A DNA stretch of 21,164 bases. It comes from Smittium mucronatum (lineage: Eukaryota > Kickxellomycota > Harpellomycetes > Harpellales > Legeriomycetaceae). Shown one piece after another: positions 8,922 through 19,219 of the stretch. Positions within the stretch are counted from its first letter, which is position 1. Every line of letters starts with the position of its first letter. The translations under genes were made by a program, and so were the position numbers. Where the stretch lies: the NCBI GenBank assembly GCA_001953115.1, contig LSSL01002136.1:1-21164 (forward strand). The letters are read 5' to 3'. The notes under the pieces were generated by a model. It did no database searches. It saw nothing but the letters and a program-made list of their open reading frames with translations, and was not told the origin of the DNA.

Positions 8922-9014
8922 CTCAAGGTATGCCGAAAAACCCTCTAAAATATTGAAAAAAATAGATAAAAAAATATCAATGTAATTATAGAGGATTTTT
9001 TTCAGACCTCAATA
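8922..9014. repeat. Small imperfect hairpin repeat (~35-bp arms)
   Basis: The left arm 8922-8955 contains GAAAAACCCTCTAAAATATTG. The right arm 8978-9014, read in reverse complement, contains GAAAAAAATCCTCTATAATTA followed by CATTG. The arms are separated by about 22 nt. This could be a tiny MITE-like relic or a structured A+T-rich palindrome. Confidence 0.45.
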
Positions 9015-10420
9015 TTTTTTAAATTTTCGAAAAATTTTAGTATTGAAAAATAAAAAGAAAATATTTAAATGAATGTGTGATTTTAATTTATATTCTAAAA
9101 CATATAAAATGGTGAAAAGAATATAATTGATTTGAGGGAGAAGTATTACGGCCCCAAACCATTTTTATATATACCCTTATATCTTCATCAATGATAATTT
9201 CACCAAAATATATATCAAATATAAACTTCATACAAATTTATAGCTCTTTATAAACCATCATACACCTCTTAAATCTGTATAAAAATAAAAAAATTATGAA
9301 AAAATCAAAATAAATTCCAAAATTCATTAATCTTAAAGTTGAATTTTTCAATACAGGGTGAATCCCACATCATGATTCATCAATAGTCCAAAGTCAAAAC
9401 TATCCCAACTCAAATTTTGAAACAAAAAAATGATTTAAAATAGCAAATTTAACAGAAAAAACCAATTTAATATATATTAATTCAGATTTAAATATCTTCT
9501 TCGGAAATTTCCTGTTTATTTCATATTAATTCCATTATTTTGATTTGATTCGATTGAGAATTTTTTCATATTACAGATTCTATTTTAATTTATTTTTGGC
9601 TTTATTGCTAGATTTAATACTTCTTAATTCGTTTTTCAACTCTACACTCAACTATAAAATCTAAAATTTAGTAATTCTGGATATTGATCCTACTTAATAC
9701 CGATCCTAATATTTTTTCTGACTCCATACTAAAAGGAAAACATGACTCAAAAAATTTTTAATATCATTTTTTTCATACTTTATCTCGTTCATTCACCCGA
9801 ATATATTTGAAAGTTAAAATTGACAGCTTTTGAGTTGTTAGCCTGGTTCACATTTTATTTTTTGTAGAAAATTCCGATAAGCTCATCGATAGTATATATG
9901 TATTTTTTCAACACAGCCCTATCCAACCACTCGAAAGAATTCCTAAAATTTTAAAAAAAAATTGAATCTTTTAATATAAAAAATATTTATTAACAAATAA
10001 ATACCATAGTTCCTGTAAAAAAAAATTTTACCGTGATATTATGAAAAATATTTATGAGAAAATTTATTTCCGGTTTTTTGTCATATTTCCCTAAATATAG
10101 AATTCAAAAACTCGAATATACAAAAAAGAGGTTCTGAATCGGTCCATATATACAATTTTTCAATTCGAGTGAAAAGATCGACTTTTCATAATATCCATCA
10201 AGCAATTGGATGCATATTTTGAGTAATGGCTAGGAATATTAGAAATGAAGTTATAGTATTTATATTTCAATGCGCAGTCATTTCCAAGATAAATAGTAAA
10301 AAATTCCAAGTTTGAAATTCGATATTTTTTATATAAGAATGTGCTAGTTTCAACTGAGCCACCCCTTATCCGAAAATTTTCCTTAAATTTCAATATAATT
10401 TTAAAATCTTTTTCTCCAAG
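9015..10420. other. A+T-rich region with no recognisable gene
   Basis: A minus-strand open frame at 10160-10393 (77 codons) is near the longest expected by chance at this composition and shows no known motif, so it is not called. A short palindrome, TGAATC with GATTCA, lies near 9357-9380. Nothing else is supportable. Confidence 0.4.
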
Positions 10421-10576
10421 ATGATTACCCCAGCCGATTTATGTTTTTTTATGAAATTCTTTGTTTTTTTTGTGGCCATTGTACTTTTAATTTATGCTTC
10501 GCATTTTTTATACTACTCACTGGATTCAATGATATCAATATATATTAGAATGTTGACATTTTTCTGGCCCTTATAG
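10421..10576 (+). CDS. Doubtful small ORF, 51 residues, hydrophobic
   Basis: It starts ATG at 10421, right after CTCCAAG, and ends TAG at 10574-10576. Residues 9-32 are strongly hydrophobic (FFMKFFVFFVAIVLLIYASHF), as in a membrane segment or signal anchor. Phe/Ile/Leu-rich open frames arise easily in T-rich DNA, so this may be chance. It would be more interesting as a first exon of the downstream candidate exon, but no donor site linking them was established. No family is recognised. Confidence 0.15.
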   Translation: MITPADLCFFMKFFVFFVAIVLLIYASHFLYYSLDSMISIYIRMLTFFWPL

Positions 10577-10868
10577 CTGATTAGACACATTTCTGTTTTC
10601 GTCATGGAAGTTTTAAAATTTTTTGGGCACATTTTACAGAATAGACTTATTTTTATTTCCAAGTCTCGATTTTTCGATTCTTTTACTTGTATATTTCATT
10701 TTTGGTGCTTTCGAGATAATAAATCGGGACTTTAACTGAAAAAATTTCGCAATTATTAATATGGCACACTTTATTGATTATCCTTTAATTATCTAATATA
10801 ACTTCTCGACCGTCTCTTTGAGTTTTTCGTGTTCCGAAGTTGATGACTTTTTTTGAAAATCTTTTTAG

Positions 10869-11089
10869 AGCCAAATTTAAAAATACCACATTCAAACAAC
10901 TCTACGGCGTTTGTAAATTGTCTATATGAAAATTCAAAGCCAAAATTTCATGTATCATTTCTTTTATATGCAGAAGCAACTAAAGATTGGATATTGAATC
11001 TATCTTTAATAAATTTAGGCAAGCACCTATGTATATTTAAGACATTTTTTAGAACTCTCATATCGTTAAAGACGTTTGAAACACTCCTG
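10869..11089 (+). CDS. Candidate internal exon of an unknown split gene (doubtful)
   Basis: The frame is open from 10853 to 11089 but contains no ATG, so it could only be an internal exon. A pyrimidine-rich acceptor ending TTTTTAG precedes 10869. A good donor, CT followed by GTAAGC, sits at 11090, with a further acceptor CTCCTTTAG at 11149-11157. Base composition is less A+T-rich than its surroundings and the peptide is varied (for example KFHVSFLLYAEATKDW). I recognise no family. A chance frame or a pseudogene fragment are real alternatives. Confidence 0.2.
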
Positions 11090-11158
11090 TAAGCCGCCTT
11101 TCCTATCTTTTATCAGTTTTAAAAATTACTATATAAAGCTTTTATTATCTCCTTTAGA

Positions 11159-11634
11159 TATGGATTCTGCTATTTGGTCAATATTTTTAACAATTTGACT
11201 TTTTTTTTTGTTTTAGACACGTCTTTAAATCTAAGTTAGTTGGATTAGTTGTTATAGATACGATCATTTCAAAAATTCATACTATATTATTTAAATTAAA
11301 AAATATACTGATATCGAGAAGAAAAAAAAATGCAAATGATTTTTGAAAAACAAAAAGAGTTTCAACTTTTATTAAGTTTTCCATTAAAGAAAACCAAACT
11401 TAAAATTTTTTTAACATTCAAAAAATCAGTTTTTGCAGAAAATTTTTCATTTCAATTATGTAATCTTAATCTGAATACGGAAACCTAGAACTAAATCTGG
11501 TAATTGAATTTTTTTTACAAAAATCTCATTAAAGTCTACCAAAGACATACTTCGTATTACAAACTTAAAATTATACACAAAAGGAAATTTACAACTATAA
11601 CTATTAAAGCGTCTCACTTTCTTTATAATCCCCC
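11159..11634. other. A+T-rich spacer before the first foldback element
   Basis: No gene is seen. A minus-strand frame at 11456-11641 has no recognisable motif and ends inside the foldback arm. Confidence 0.4.
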
Positions 11635-11990
11635 AATTCAAATTCTGCTACAGAAAATTTCGTATACTGTTTTTTTAATTTGAAATTTCGCATACTATCA
11701 ATTTTTCTACTTATAATTTTATTTATTGGTCGATCTTCTCAATCCTATCTTTTCACACTTGGAAATTGACATTAAAATTTATTAAAATTATTTTATTTAT
11801 CTAAATTAGACTATTTATACTGTTTTTGCATACTTTTAATTTCTTCTACTACCAATAAAATCAAATCAATATAATCCAGGTTCAAAATAATATGTTTGCC
11901 AATAAAATTGTATTAAATCTTTTCTATCAAATTTCTTTTACCCCTTGAGTTTTTCAGGGACCAATTTCACTTTGACCTTAAATTTTCTTA
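11635..11990 (+). repeat. Left arm of foldback element A
   Basis: Matches the reverse complement of 12838-13192 with only about ten differences seen by eye over the core. The arm itself contains near-repeats: GAAAATTTCGTATACTGT and GAAATTTCGCATACTATC about 30 bp apart, and CCAATAAAAT twice. Confidence 0.85.
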
Positions 11991-12837
11991 GTAAAATTGA
12001 TAGAAAATAGCTCATTCCAGTGAAATTGTCAAAATAAACTAAAAATGGATCCTGGATATTTTTAATAACTTTATAAAATTATTAGAGACAAAAATTTTCG
12101 GCATATTTAATTAAAACGAGTAAAATTGGTTTGGTTATTTTCTTATTGAATCTTTTTTATTTATTCCTAGTAATTAAAATATTTTTAGTCTACATTAAGT
12201 TTATATTTAATCATATCAAAACTTTTTAAACTATTCTGGATAGGATCTTTCGTGTTTTAATAAATATAATTTTAAGATTATTTATACTATTTCTTTTGCA
12301 ACTTATAGAGGTAAAATACTAAAAAAAATTTGATTTATTAAGTACTTTGGCTAAAAGTGTAACATATAGCCAAAAAACATATGGAATAGTTAAAATTATC
12401 TAATATTTCTTATATGAATGCTAAAAGCTTTGTATTTTTTATTTATGAAACTGAAATAAAACTAATACCAATATAACATCTTTATTCAAGTTTCATTTAA
12501 TATTCTCATAAGCTAAATTTATCAGTAAAGTGAAAATTTTATACAAATAGATAAATTTAATATTCTTCTCCTTATGACTCACATTAATTAACCTAAAAGA
12601 ATTAAGAGTTCTTTTTTTAGCTTCAAAAAATAGAAAGGATATACTTCCAAAAACTGGTGCTTCAACGATTGAAAAAATCATATTTAGTTTTAGTGAATAT
12701 ATCTAGTTTGAAAACAAGTATAAAGATGATTTAATAATGTAAAAATGTTAAAAATATATTTAACTAAATATATATAAATGAAAATAGATGTATTTTTTAA
12801 TACATGCTTCAAATTGATAAAATTTTAACTTTAAATA
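11991..12837. other. Internal spacer of foldback element A
   Basis: A+T-rich sequence with no recognised domain. The longest ATG-started frame, on the minus strand at 12493-12681 (62 codons), shows no known motif and could be chance. Confidence 0.4.
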
Positions 12838-13192
12838 ACAAAATTTATAGTCAAAGTGAAATTGTTCCCTGAAAAACTCAAGGGGTAAAAGAAATTTGAT
12901 AGAAAAGATTTAATACAATTTTATTGGCAAAAATATTATTTTGAACCTGGATTATATTTATTTGATTTTATTGGTAGCAGAAGAAATTAAAAGTATGCAA
13001 AAACAGTATAAATAGTCTAATTTAGATAAATAAAATAATTTTAATAAATTTTAATGTCAATTTCCAAGTGTGAAAAGATAGGATTGAGAAAATCGGCCAA
13101 TAAATAAAATTATAAGTAGAAAAATTGATAGTATGCGAAATTTCAAATTAGAAAAAACAGTATACGAAATTTTCAATAGGCGAATTTGAATT
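12838..13192 (-). repeat. Right arm of foldback element A
   Basis: Inverted copy of 11635-11990, sharing for example CTTGAGTTTTTCAGGGA (on the minus strand) and the ACACTTGGAAATTGACATTA block. Divergence rises only in the last ~25 bp at the outer end. Confidence 0.85.
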
Positions 13193-13842
13193 AAAAATTT
13201 ATTCCTGAAACCATTTTAAGTATATGGTATGAAAGATTCATCAAATAAAAATCTAAAAAAAATAAAATAAAATAAAAAAAACTATTCATCATATTTTTTT
13301 CGATATAAAAAGGTTGATTTCGGTTTTATTTTTTTAAAAAACACTCTTTTACCCAAAAAATCCCTTTTATAACAGTCAATCAATTTTTTATATTTAGGTC
13401 AATTATTTGATTTTATTTGCTTCGTTTATGTCCTCTAATAGACAATAAATTCGAATAATCAGCGAATCTCTTTTTTTAGAGATTCAGATTTTCGAAATCA
13501 ATAAAGAAATTATCTTAATAAATCGTTATTAAAGATTTGGCTAGACAATTTAAAAAAACGCAAAGGGTCAAAATGCAAATCCCCAGTTTTTTTTTTCACA
13601 TGTCAGAATCTTTAAAAAAATTGTTATAAAAAATAAAACCCCCTATTTTATAATGTCTTATTTGATTAATAAATATGTGTTCTGTTAAGAAATGATATTT
13701 AGACTTCAAATAAACCTCATTGTATATATAAATGCATTATAAATTTCTTAATACATAATTTTTTTTTAAAATGTACTTGAATAATTAATAGAACATTCCA
13801 TTAGTTAATAAAAAACTTATTATGGATATTGGACGTTTGCGT
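13193..13842. other. A+T-rich spacer between the two foldback elements
   Basis: No gene is seen. CCCAGT plus a T run plus CACATGT at 13582-13602 matches 4239-4258, so part of this spacer may belong to a dispersed repeat. An AAAAT-rich run lies near 13258-13280. Confidence 0.4.
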
Positions 13843-14208
13843 GACCATTGGAATATTTTCATTTGACCTACTGAAAATCTGGCTTACTATTTTCACCACC
13901 TTAAAATTTCACCTACTGTCCAATTGGTCTACTTTATATTTTGACTATCGGCCAATTAACCTACCCAAAAATTTTCAAATCGCTAAATTGACCTATTCGT
14001 ACATAAAACTACCGCTCAATTGATTCATTTACAAATCGGCCTCCTGTATTATCATATTTTTAACTTACCCTATTAATATAATTTCTTTCAATAAGAGCTC
14101 ATAAAATAAATGAACCCATAAAAAATCAAAACTTTATCAGAAGGTATTGAATTTTGAGGGTTTTAGTCACTAAGCAACATATTTTAAATTCTTTCCGTGT
14201 ACCTGAAT
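13843..14208 (+). repeat. Left arm of foldback element B
   Basis: It begins with sub-repeats carrying CCTACT-like cores (GACCTACTG, CACCTACTG, GGTCTACTT, AACCTACCC, GACCTATTC) and continues through CTCATAAAATAAATGAA and GAGGGTTTTAGTCACTAAG. A plus-strand open frame of 64 codons at 13829-14023 is just the repeat read through and is not called. Confidence 0.75.
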
Positions 14209-15038
14209 AATGCATAATTAAGTTGGTATAGGTATAGTAAGAATGATTTTATAAATAGTTTAAGTAGTCATTTAAAAACTTTTTATCATAAACCCTTATT
14301 TATTTAAAGACTACTGCTAAGTTAAAGTGATGTTTTAAAAACTCTATATGATTATAAATATCACAGGAATAAAAGATAAAGTTATTTCTGTATATTTTTA
14401 TAATATTTGGGACATATCCTCTTACTCTAAAATATTTGAGCAGGTGCTAAATGAAATAATCCTATAAGCTCAAGCGATCAGAAAAAGTATCTAATACCCA
14501 ACATTTTATCTAAATTTCTATATTTTATGAAGTTAATATCTCGCAATAATAGATTTTTTGGTTATATAGTAACTTTCATATATAAAGATATTATTATAAA
14601 TAGAAATGGATCGTAATTGTAAAATTCTGTCTGTATTTTATTTTATTTTACCGATAACTTTATATAATATTAATCTTCTAAATATTTCTTGGTTTGAAGA
14701 TTTTATTTACAAATAATACTAAGATCATTTTTTTGTTACTTTAATGAGAATTATACGCGACTTCAAAGCTTTTCCTAAATGCAAAAAAAAATTAATGAGT
14801 AGAAACACGCACCCACAAATATAACATTAAATCAATATAAGATTTGAATATTATGTCGATTTTTGGTCCAATCGTTTGAATAAGGCTCCATAAAATTAAC
14901 TAGTGTTGTCAAATATTTAATATATGATTTTATCCTCATTTTTGGGTAAAAAAAGATATAATTTATAATTTTGTATCCTGTTAAAATATAATAATTATAT
15001 ATCATAGGACTTATTCTAATTGAAATCAAGTACAATTT
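14209..15038. other. Internal spacer of foldback element B
   Basis: A+T-rich sequence. A minus-strand frame at 14832-15089 (85 codons) lacks an ATG at its start, runs into the right arm and shows no recognisable domain. It may be chance or the trace of a lost gene. Confidence 0.4.
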
Positions 15039-15396
15039 AGGTACACTTGTATCATTTGAAATGTGTTTCTTAGTGACTAAAACCCTCAAAATCCAATACC
15101 TTCTGATAAAGTTTTGATTTTTGGAGTTTCATTTATTTTATGAGCTTTTATTGGAGGTAGCTAATTAATAGGGTAAGTTAAACATACGATAATACAGGAA
15201 TCCGATTTGTAAATGGATCAATTTTGATGAAGGTGTATTTACGAATAGAGTAATTTAGCGATTTGAAAAATTGTGAGTAGGTTAATTGGGCGATGGTAAA
15301 AATATAAAGTAGGCCAATTGGGCAGTAGATGAAATTGCAAGTTAGTGAAAATAATAAGCCAGATTGTCAGTAGGTCAAATGTAAATAGGTCAATAA
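15039..15396 (-). repeat. Right arm of foldback element B
   Basis: On the minus strand two consecutive units are exactly 32 nt each: one starts GCCCAATTGGCCTACT and the next GCCCAATTAACCTACT, both ending in ATC. A third, degenerate unit starts GCTAAATTACTCTATT. The sub-repeats correspond one by one to those of the left arm. Confidence 0.75.
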
Positions 15397-17003
15397 TCCT
15401 GAAACCCTATTTGAAAATCACTTCAATTGATATAATGATAAAACTATTAAAATTTCCAGAAGTCTAGAGTTTTTATGGGAGAAACTCCTAAAGATCAGAT
15501 ATTTTTTTTTAAAATTTTACAACTTATTTAGTTTGATAAAATTAATGTTCTTAATGAAGTTTTTATTGATTAGTTTTTAATTATATTTAAAAATAATCCC
15601 CTGCAGTTATAAAGAAATAAAAATATTGGATTATAATATTATAAAATCTTTATAGTATCAACATTTTTTTAGTTTGAATCATATGTTAATATAAATTTAT
15701 AACAGGAAAAAAATAATAAAAGCGAATAAGCATAGTAGCCCAAGTAATTTTAATAATTTTAATAAGTAAATAGCTTTGTTATTGAAATTATTTTTTATTT
15801 TTCAATAAATTTATGCCTCATTAGCACGATTTTTCCATATTAATAAAGTGAAAATTTTTAATGGATAGGATTATACTCTTAAAAATAATCTCTAATACTT
15901 ATCTGTTATTAATTGGAAGGTGGATTAAATGAAATTATATATAATTTTTTGCACAGGAAAATTTTTTTGGCCTTTAACACAATTTCCCGTTTAAGAACTT
16001 GCTTTTAGAAATTAGAAATTATCCAAGGAAAGCAACAAAAAAAATTTTTTAGCAAAAAATTATATATTTTGAAAACCTCTTTCCCATTTCGAAAAGAAAA
16101 CTTTTAACAAGATTTATAAGAGTTATTTAGAACTAATTAATGTATATAAATATTTTTTTACCATTTAAACATTCCGATGGGGTTATAATTAATCTCCAGC
16201 AACCATAAAAATATAATATTTTTATTAAATTATAAAAAAGTGATAGATTAATATGAAAGTTATTCAAAAATAGGTAAAAAAAAATTCCTTAATTTTGTCT
16301 AAAAGACTTGACAAAAAAATTTTAATTCGTGGGCGACATCATTAATAGTGCTCCATAACGATAATTTCCCTAATCAACCTTCTAAAAAAATATTCCATTC
16401 TAATAAAACAAGAATATTTTTTGTCTAATCAAATTTTAAGGACATAATTTACCATAAAATCCGTTTTCCTGGGCATATTTTCAGTCGATTAACAGTTCAG
16501 AGGAAAAAATAAGTCAATCAACAATGAATTATTAGACAAAGAATATTCATATTTTTTTAACAAATAAATTTTTTTAAATTAAAATGTATAGTCTTCAAAC
16601 AATAGGTATATTCTAAAACTATTTATTCTTAAAATTCTCACCTCAATAAAAGCATGCAAATTAGGTATGGATAACAGTATAATAATACAAAATTTTTGAA
16701 AGGTATAAAAAGTGAAAGTGGGTTATTTTTCTTCACTATAACGGATATAAATCCTCTATATTCTTTTAAAAATACTAATTAATTATACCGAAAATCTTCT
16801 AATGAAGCTTATCATTATTTTTAACCACAACGAAACGATTAAAAAGGTAGATTTTTTTTTTTTTCAAAAAATATATGAAAAAAAAAATGTGCTTAAAGAT
16901 TTTTCATTGTAAATAGAATCCAGTTTTATCCTAAACATCGGATGAAAATGTTATTAATTAATCTCCTAAAAGGTGGACCTAAAATTATTAAAGCTGCTTT
17001 CTG
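15397..17003. other. A+T-rich region with no recognisable feature
   Basis: Dense stops on both strands and many homopolymer runs. I found no long repeat, RNA gene or coding remnant. Confidence 0.5.
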
Positions 17004-17049
17004 AATAAGTTACTTATTTATGTTAATTATTTAAGAACTAGGTTCTTAA
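17004..17049. repeat. Two adjacent short perfect palindromes
   Basis: AATAAG-TTA-CTTATT at 17004-17018 and TTAAGAAC-TAG-GTTCTTAA at 17031-17049, each with a 3-nt loop. They may be chance palindromes in A+T-rich DNA, although the second has 8-bp arms with internal G and C. Confidence 0.4.
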
Positions 17050-18967
17050 AATTTGAGAAATTTCCAAAATTTCTATTATTAATTCTTTAATGTAGTTAGA
17101 AAATTCATAATCAGTCTTATTGAGTATATTTTTCATCATTTAAATCCAAATATTTATTTAAAAAAATCCCGTGAGTTTAATACCACTATATGCTACAAAT
17201 TTACGTTTAAAATATGTTACGTTTTTATTTAATTTTATTTTAATAGCGATTAATTAACGATAAAATTTCAAATCATTTTAGTTAATCCAATATATTTATA
17301 TGGTTTAAATTCCAGTTAAATTATAGAATAAACATCAAAAAATAAACTGTATCTTATAAATACAAATTCGAACTTTTTAGTTTAAGGTAATAAAATGAAT
17401 TCAATATCCTCAAAAATTAAAAAAAAATTAAATGAATTTGTTTCAATGTGATTAATGTAGATTGTCATATCCATTAAATCTAAAAATTATAAAAAAAAAT
17501 TTATATTAAGATTGTTTTATATTATGGAATCATTCATAAGATCTTTTCTAGATCTACTTAGATTCTTATTAACTTGAGATTTTTATAAAAAAAAATAGAT
17601 GAAAAGTCAAAATGTAAATTTAAGCAATTTGGAATATTCAGAAAATTTCCCAGCATCAAATGATGAAACAAAAAATAGTCTGTTTAATTAAAATCGACCT
17701 TTAAATATAATATTTTAACTAAATATAAATGGATTTTTACCCAATAAAAACCCCTTATATCATAAATCTTATCACATAATTTCGATATTTTTAGTGTGAT
17801 GTTACTCGCTTATCTAATATTTAAGTTATATTTATGTATATATAGTATTAATAATATAACATTAAAAAGTAGAAAGTTGACAAATTCCAGAAAAGAAAAA
17901 ACCCAAAAACGATGAAAAATACAATGTGAGAAGAAGTTATTCTCTGTATTTATATAACCTTTTTCTCTGGAATCTTGCTGTGTTATCTTTATTCCTATTT
18001 AATAATTTCAAATTTTGTATTCTTAAAGAATAATTAAATTTTTTAAGAATTTATATGATTGTATAGTTTATGATATTATAATCAAAAATTATATAATAAT
18101 ATTTTATCAATACACTTTTTTGATTTTGTAATAAAAAAATAACGCAGTTGCAGATACAATTCTCTTAACAAAACACTATTTTAATTCTTAATTTTCGGCC
18201 AGAAAAAAATAAAAGAACTAAAATAAATTATAATAGAATAATATTTTAATATAAAAATAATTTTCAAAGTAACCAATTACGCTGTCAAATGATTAAGTTT
18301 TTCAAAATTCACCTACATTTTTTAAAAGCTTGCAGCCAAAAAAAATTTCTCTCTTTTTATCAAGAAAAAAATTTAAAGCATATTTTCCATATATATATCT
18401 TTATTTCTAAAAATATCGTTGAAATACATATTATTGCAAAAAAATTCTATTATAAATCACACATAAAATTTTTACAGGTTCATATTTAAGTATCACTCTT
18501 ATTTGTCCAAATTGGCGATTTTAATTAGCCTAACTTATCGATTTATCGGATATTATACAAATAGAATTATTATATTCAGAATTTTGAGCTAAAGGTGATT
18601 AAATTTTTTTTACCATTGGTCCTAAAAATATAAAGAAAAAATTAATCAATTTTCTTATAAAGTAACAATTTTTATTAGTATTAGAAAAAAAAATTAGTAA
18701 TGAGGCTCAAATTTTATTGGCGAAAAATCCAGTGAAAAGCAGATTTTAGTTATGAGTGACGGAATTAGTGGTGAGCGACAGATTTTGGATTGGTTAAGCA
18801 AGTTTTCTGTTAAATTTATGTTTTTAAATTTAAAAAATTTCAGACTTTAATAAAAGAACCAGTGATTTAGCAGTTTAATACTATATTGAATTTTATTACG
18901 GATAATTTGTTTTAAATTTAATAAAAAGTTATAAAAACTAATTTTAAAAAAAACTAAAAATATTTTC
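17050..18967. other. A+T-rich region with no recognisable gene
   Basis: A plus-strand ATG frame at 18289-18489 (66 codons, Lys/Ile/Phe-rich) fits chance for this composition and has no motif. Around 18735-18790, CAGATTTT occurs twice flanking GTGACGG and GTGAGCGA words. Otherwise nothing is supportable. Confidence 0.45.
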
Positions 18968-19103
18968 ACCCAACTCTTCTCTGCCGCTCTATCAGCTCCA
19001 TACCTCAAGGGAATTTTTTCAAGGGGGCTGGTGAATCACTTAAACTCTGGAGCTTAAGTTTTCGTGGAACGTGGGACCCAATCAGAAATTTGGCTGTTTC
19101 CAA

Positions 19104-19172
19104 CACAGATTTAAAATCAGCTGTGTCAGCTTGCGGCTGACTTAAATTTTGTCAAGACTACCCCCTCCCCCA
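19104..19172 (-). other. Structured, G-rich part of the LINE 3' untranslated region
   Basis: A perfect hairpin GTCAGC-TTGCG-GCTGAC lies at 19125-19141. It abuts CACAG (19104-19108) pairing with CTGTG (19121-19125). On the minus strand a GGGGGAGGGGG run lies just upstream at about 19161-19171. A 3' stem-loop recognised by the reverse transcriptase is a known LINE feature; that role here is inference. Confidence 0.45.
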
Positions 19173-19219
19173 AGTATTTTTCCAACTATCAGCGACCGGA
19201 ATTCATTTAAATTAGAAAG

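Larger units (their letters stand above)
11635..13192. mobile_element. Foldback/MITE-like element A with ~355-bp, ~97%-identical arms
   Basis: The segment is bounded by long inverted repeats and has an internal ~850-bp spacer without a credible gene. The extreme ends are AATTCAAATTC and GAATTTGAATT. AATT on both sides could be either the end of the arm or a 4-bp target duplication; because it is a palindrome the two cannot be told apart. The near identity of the arms implies a recent insertion or ongoing gene conversion. No transposase is encoded, so movement would depend on another element. Confidence 0.75.
13843..15396. mobile_element. Foldback/MITE-like element B with ~360-bp diverged arms carrying 32-bp sub-repeats
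   Basis: Inverted arms at about 13843-14208 and 15039-15396 agree at roughly 80-85% by eye and enclose about 830 bp without a recognised gene. The outer arm halves consist of sub-repeats and the inner halves are unique sequence. The best-conserved inner block is AAAACTTTATCAGAAGGTAT and its complement. Outer limits and target duplication are not resolved. It is unrelated in sequence to element A, and older judging by arm divergence. Confidence 0.7.

Noticed and set aside
10160..10393. 77-codon minus-strand open frame
   Set aside because: About one frame of this length is expected by chance given stop frequency; no motif or conserved context.
14832..15089. 85-codon minus-strand open frame in foldback element B
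   Set aside because: No ATG at its start, overlaps the inverted arm, and the part in the arm is mirrored in the other arm, so the similarity is DNA repeat, not coding.
18289..18489. 66-codon plus-strand ATG frame
   Set aside because: Lys/Ile/Phe-rich low-information peptide typical of A+T-rich random sequence; no splice or promoter support.
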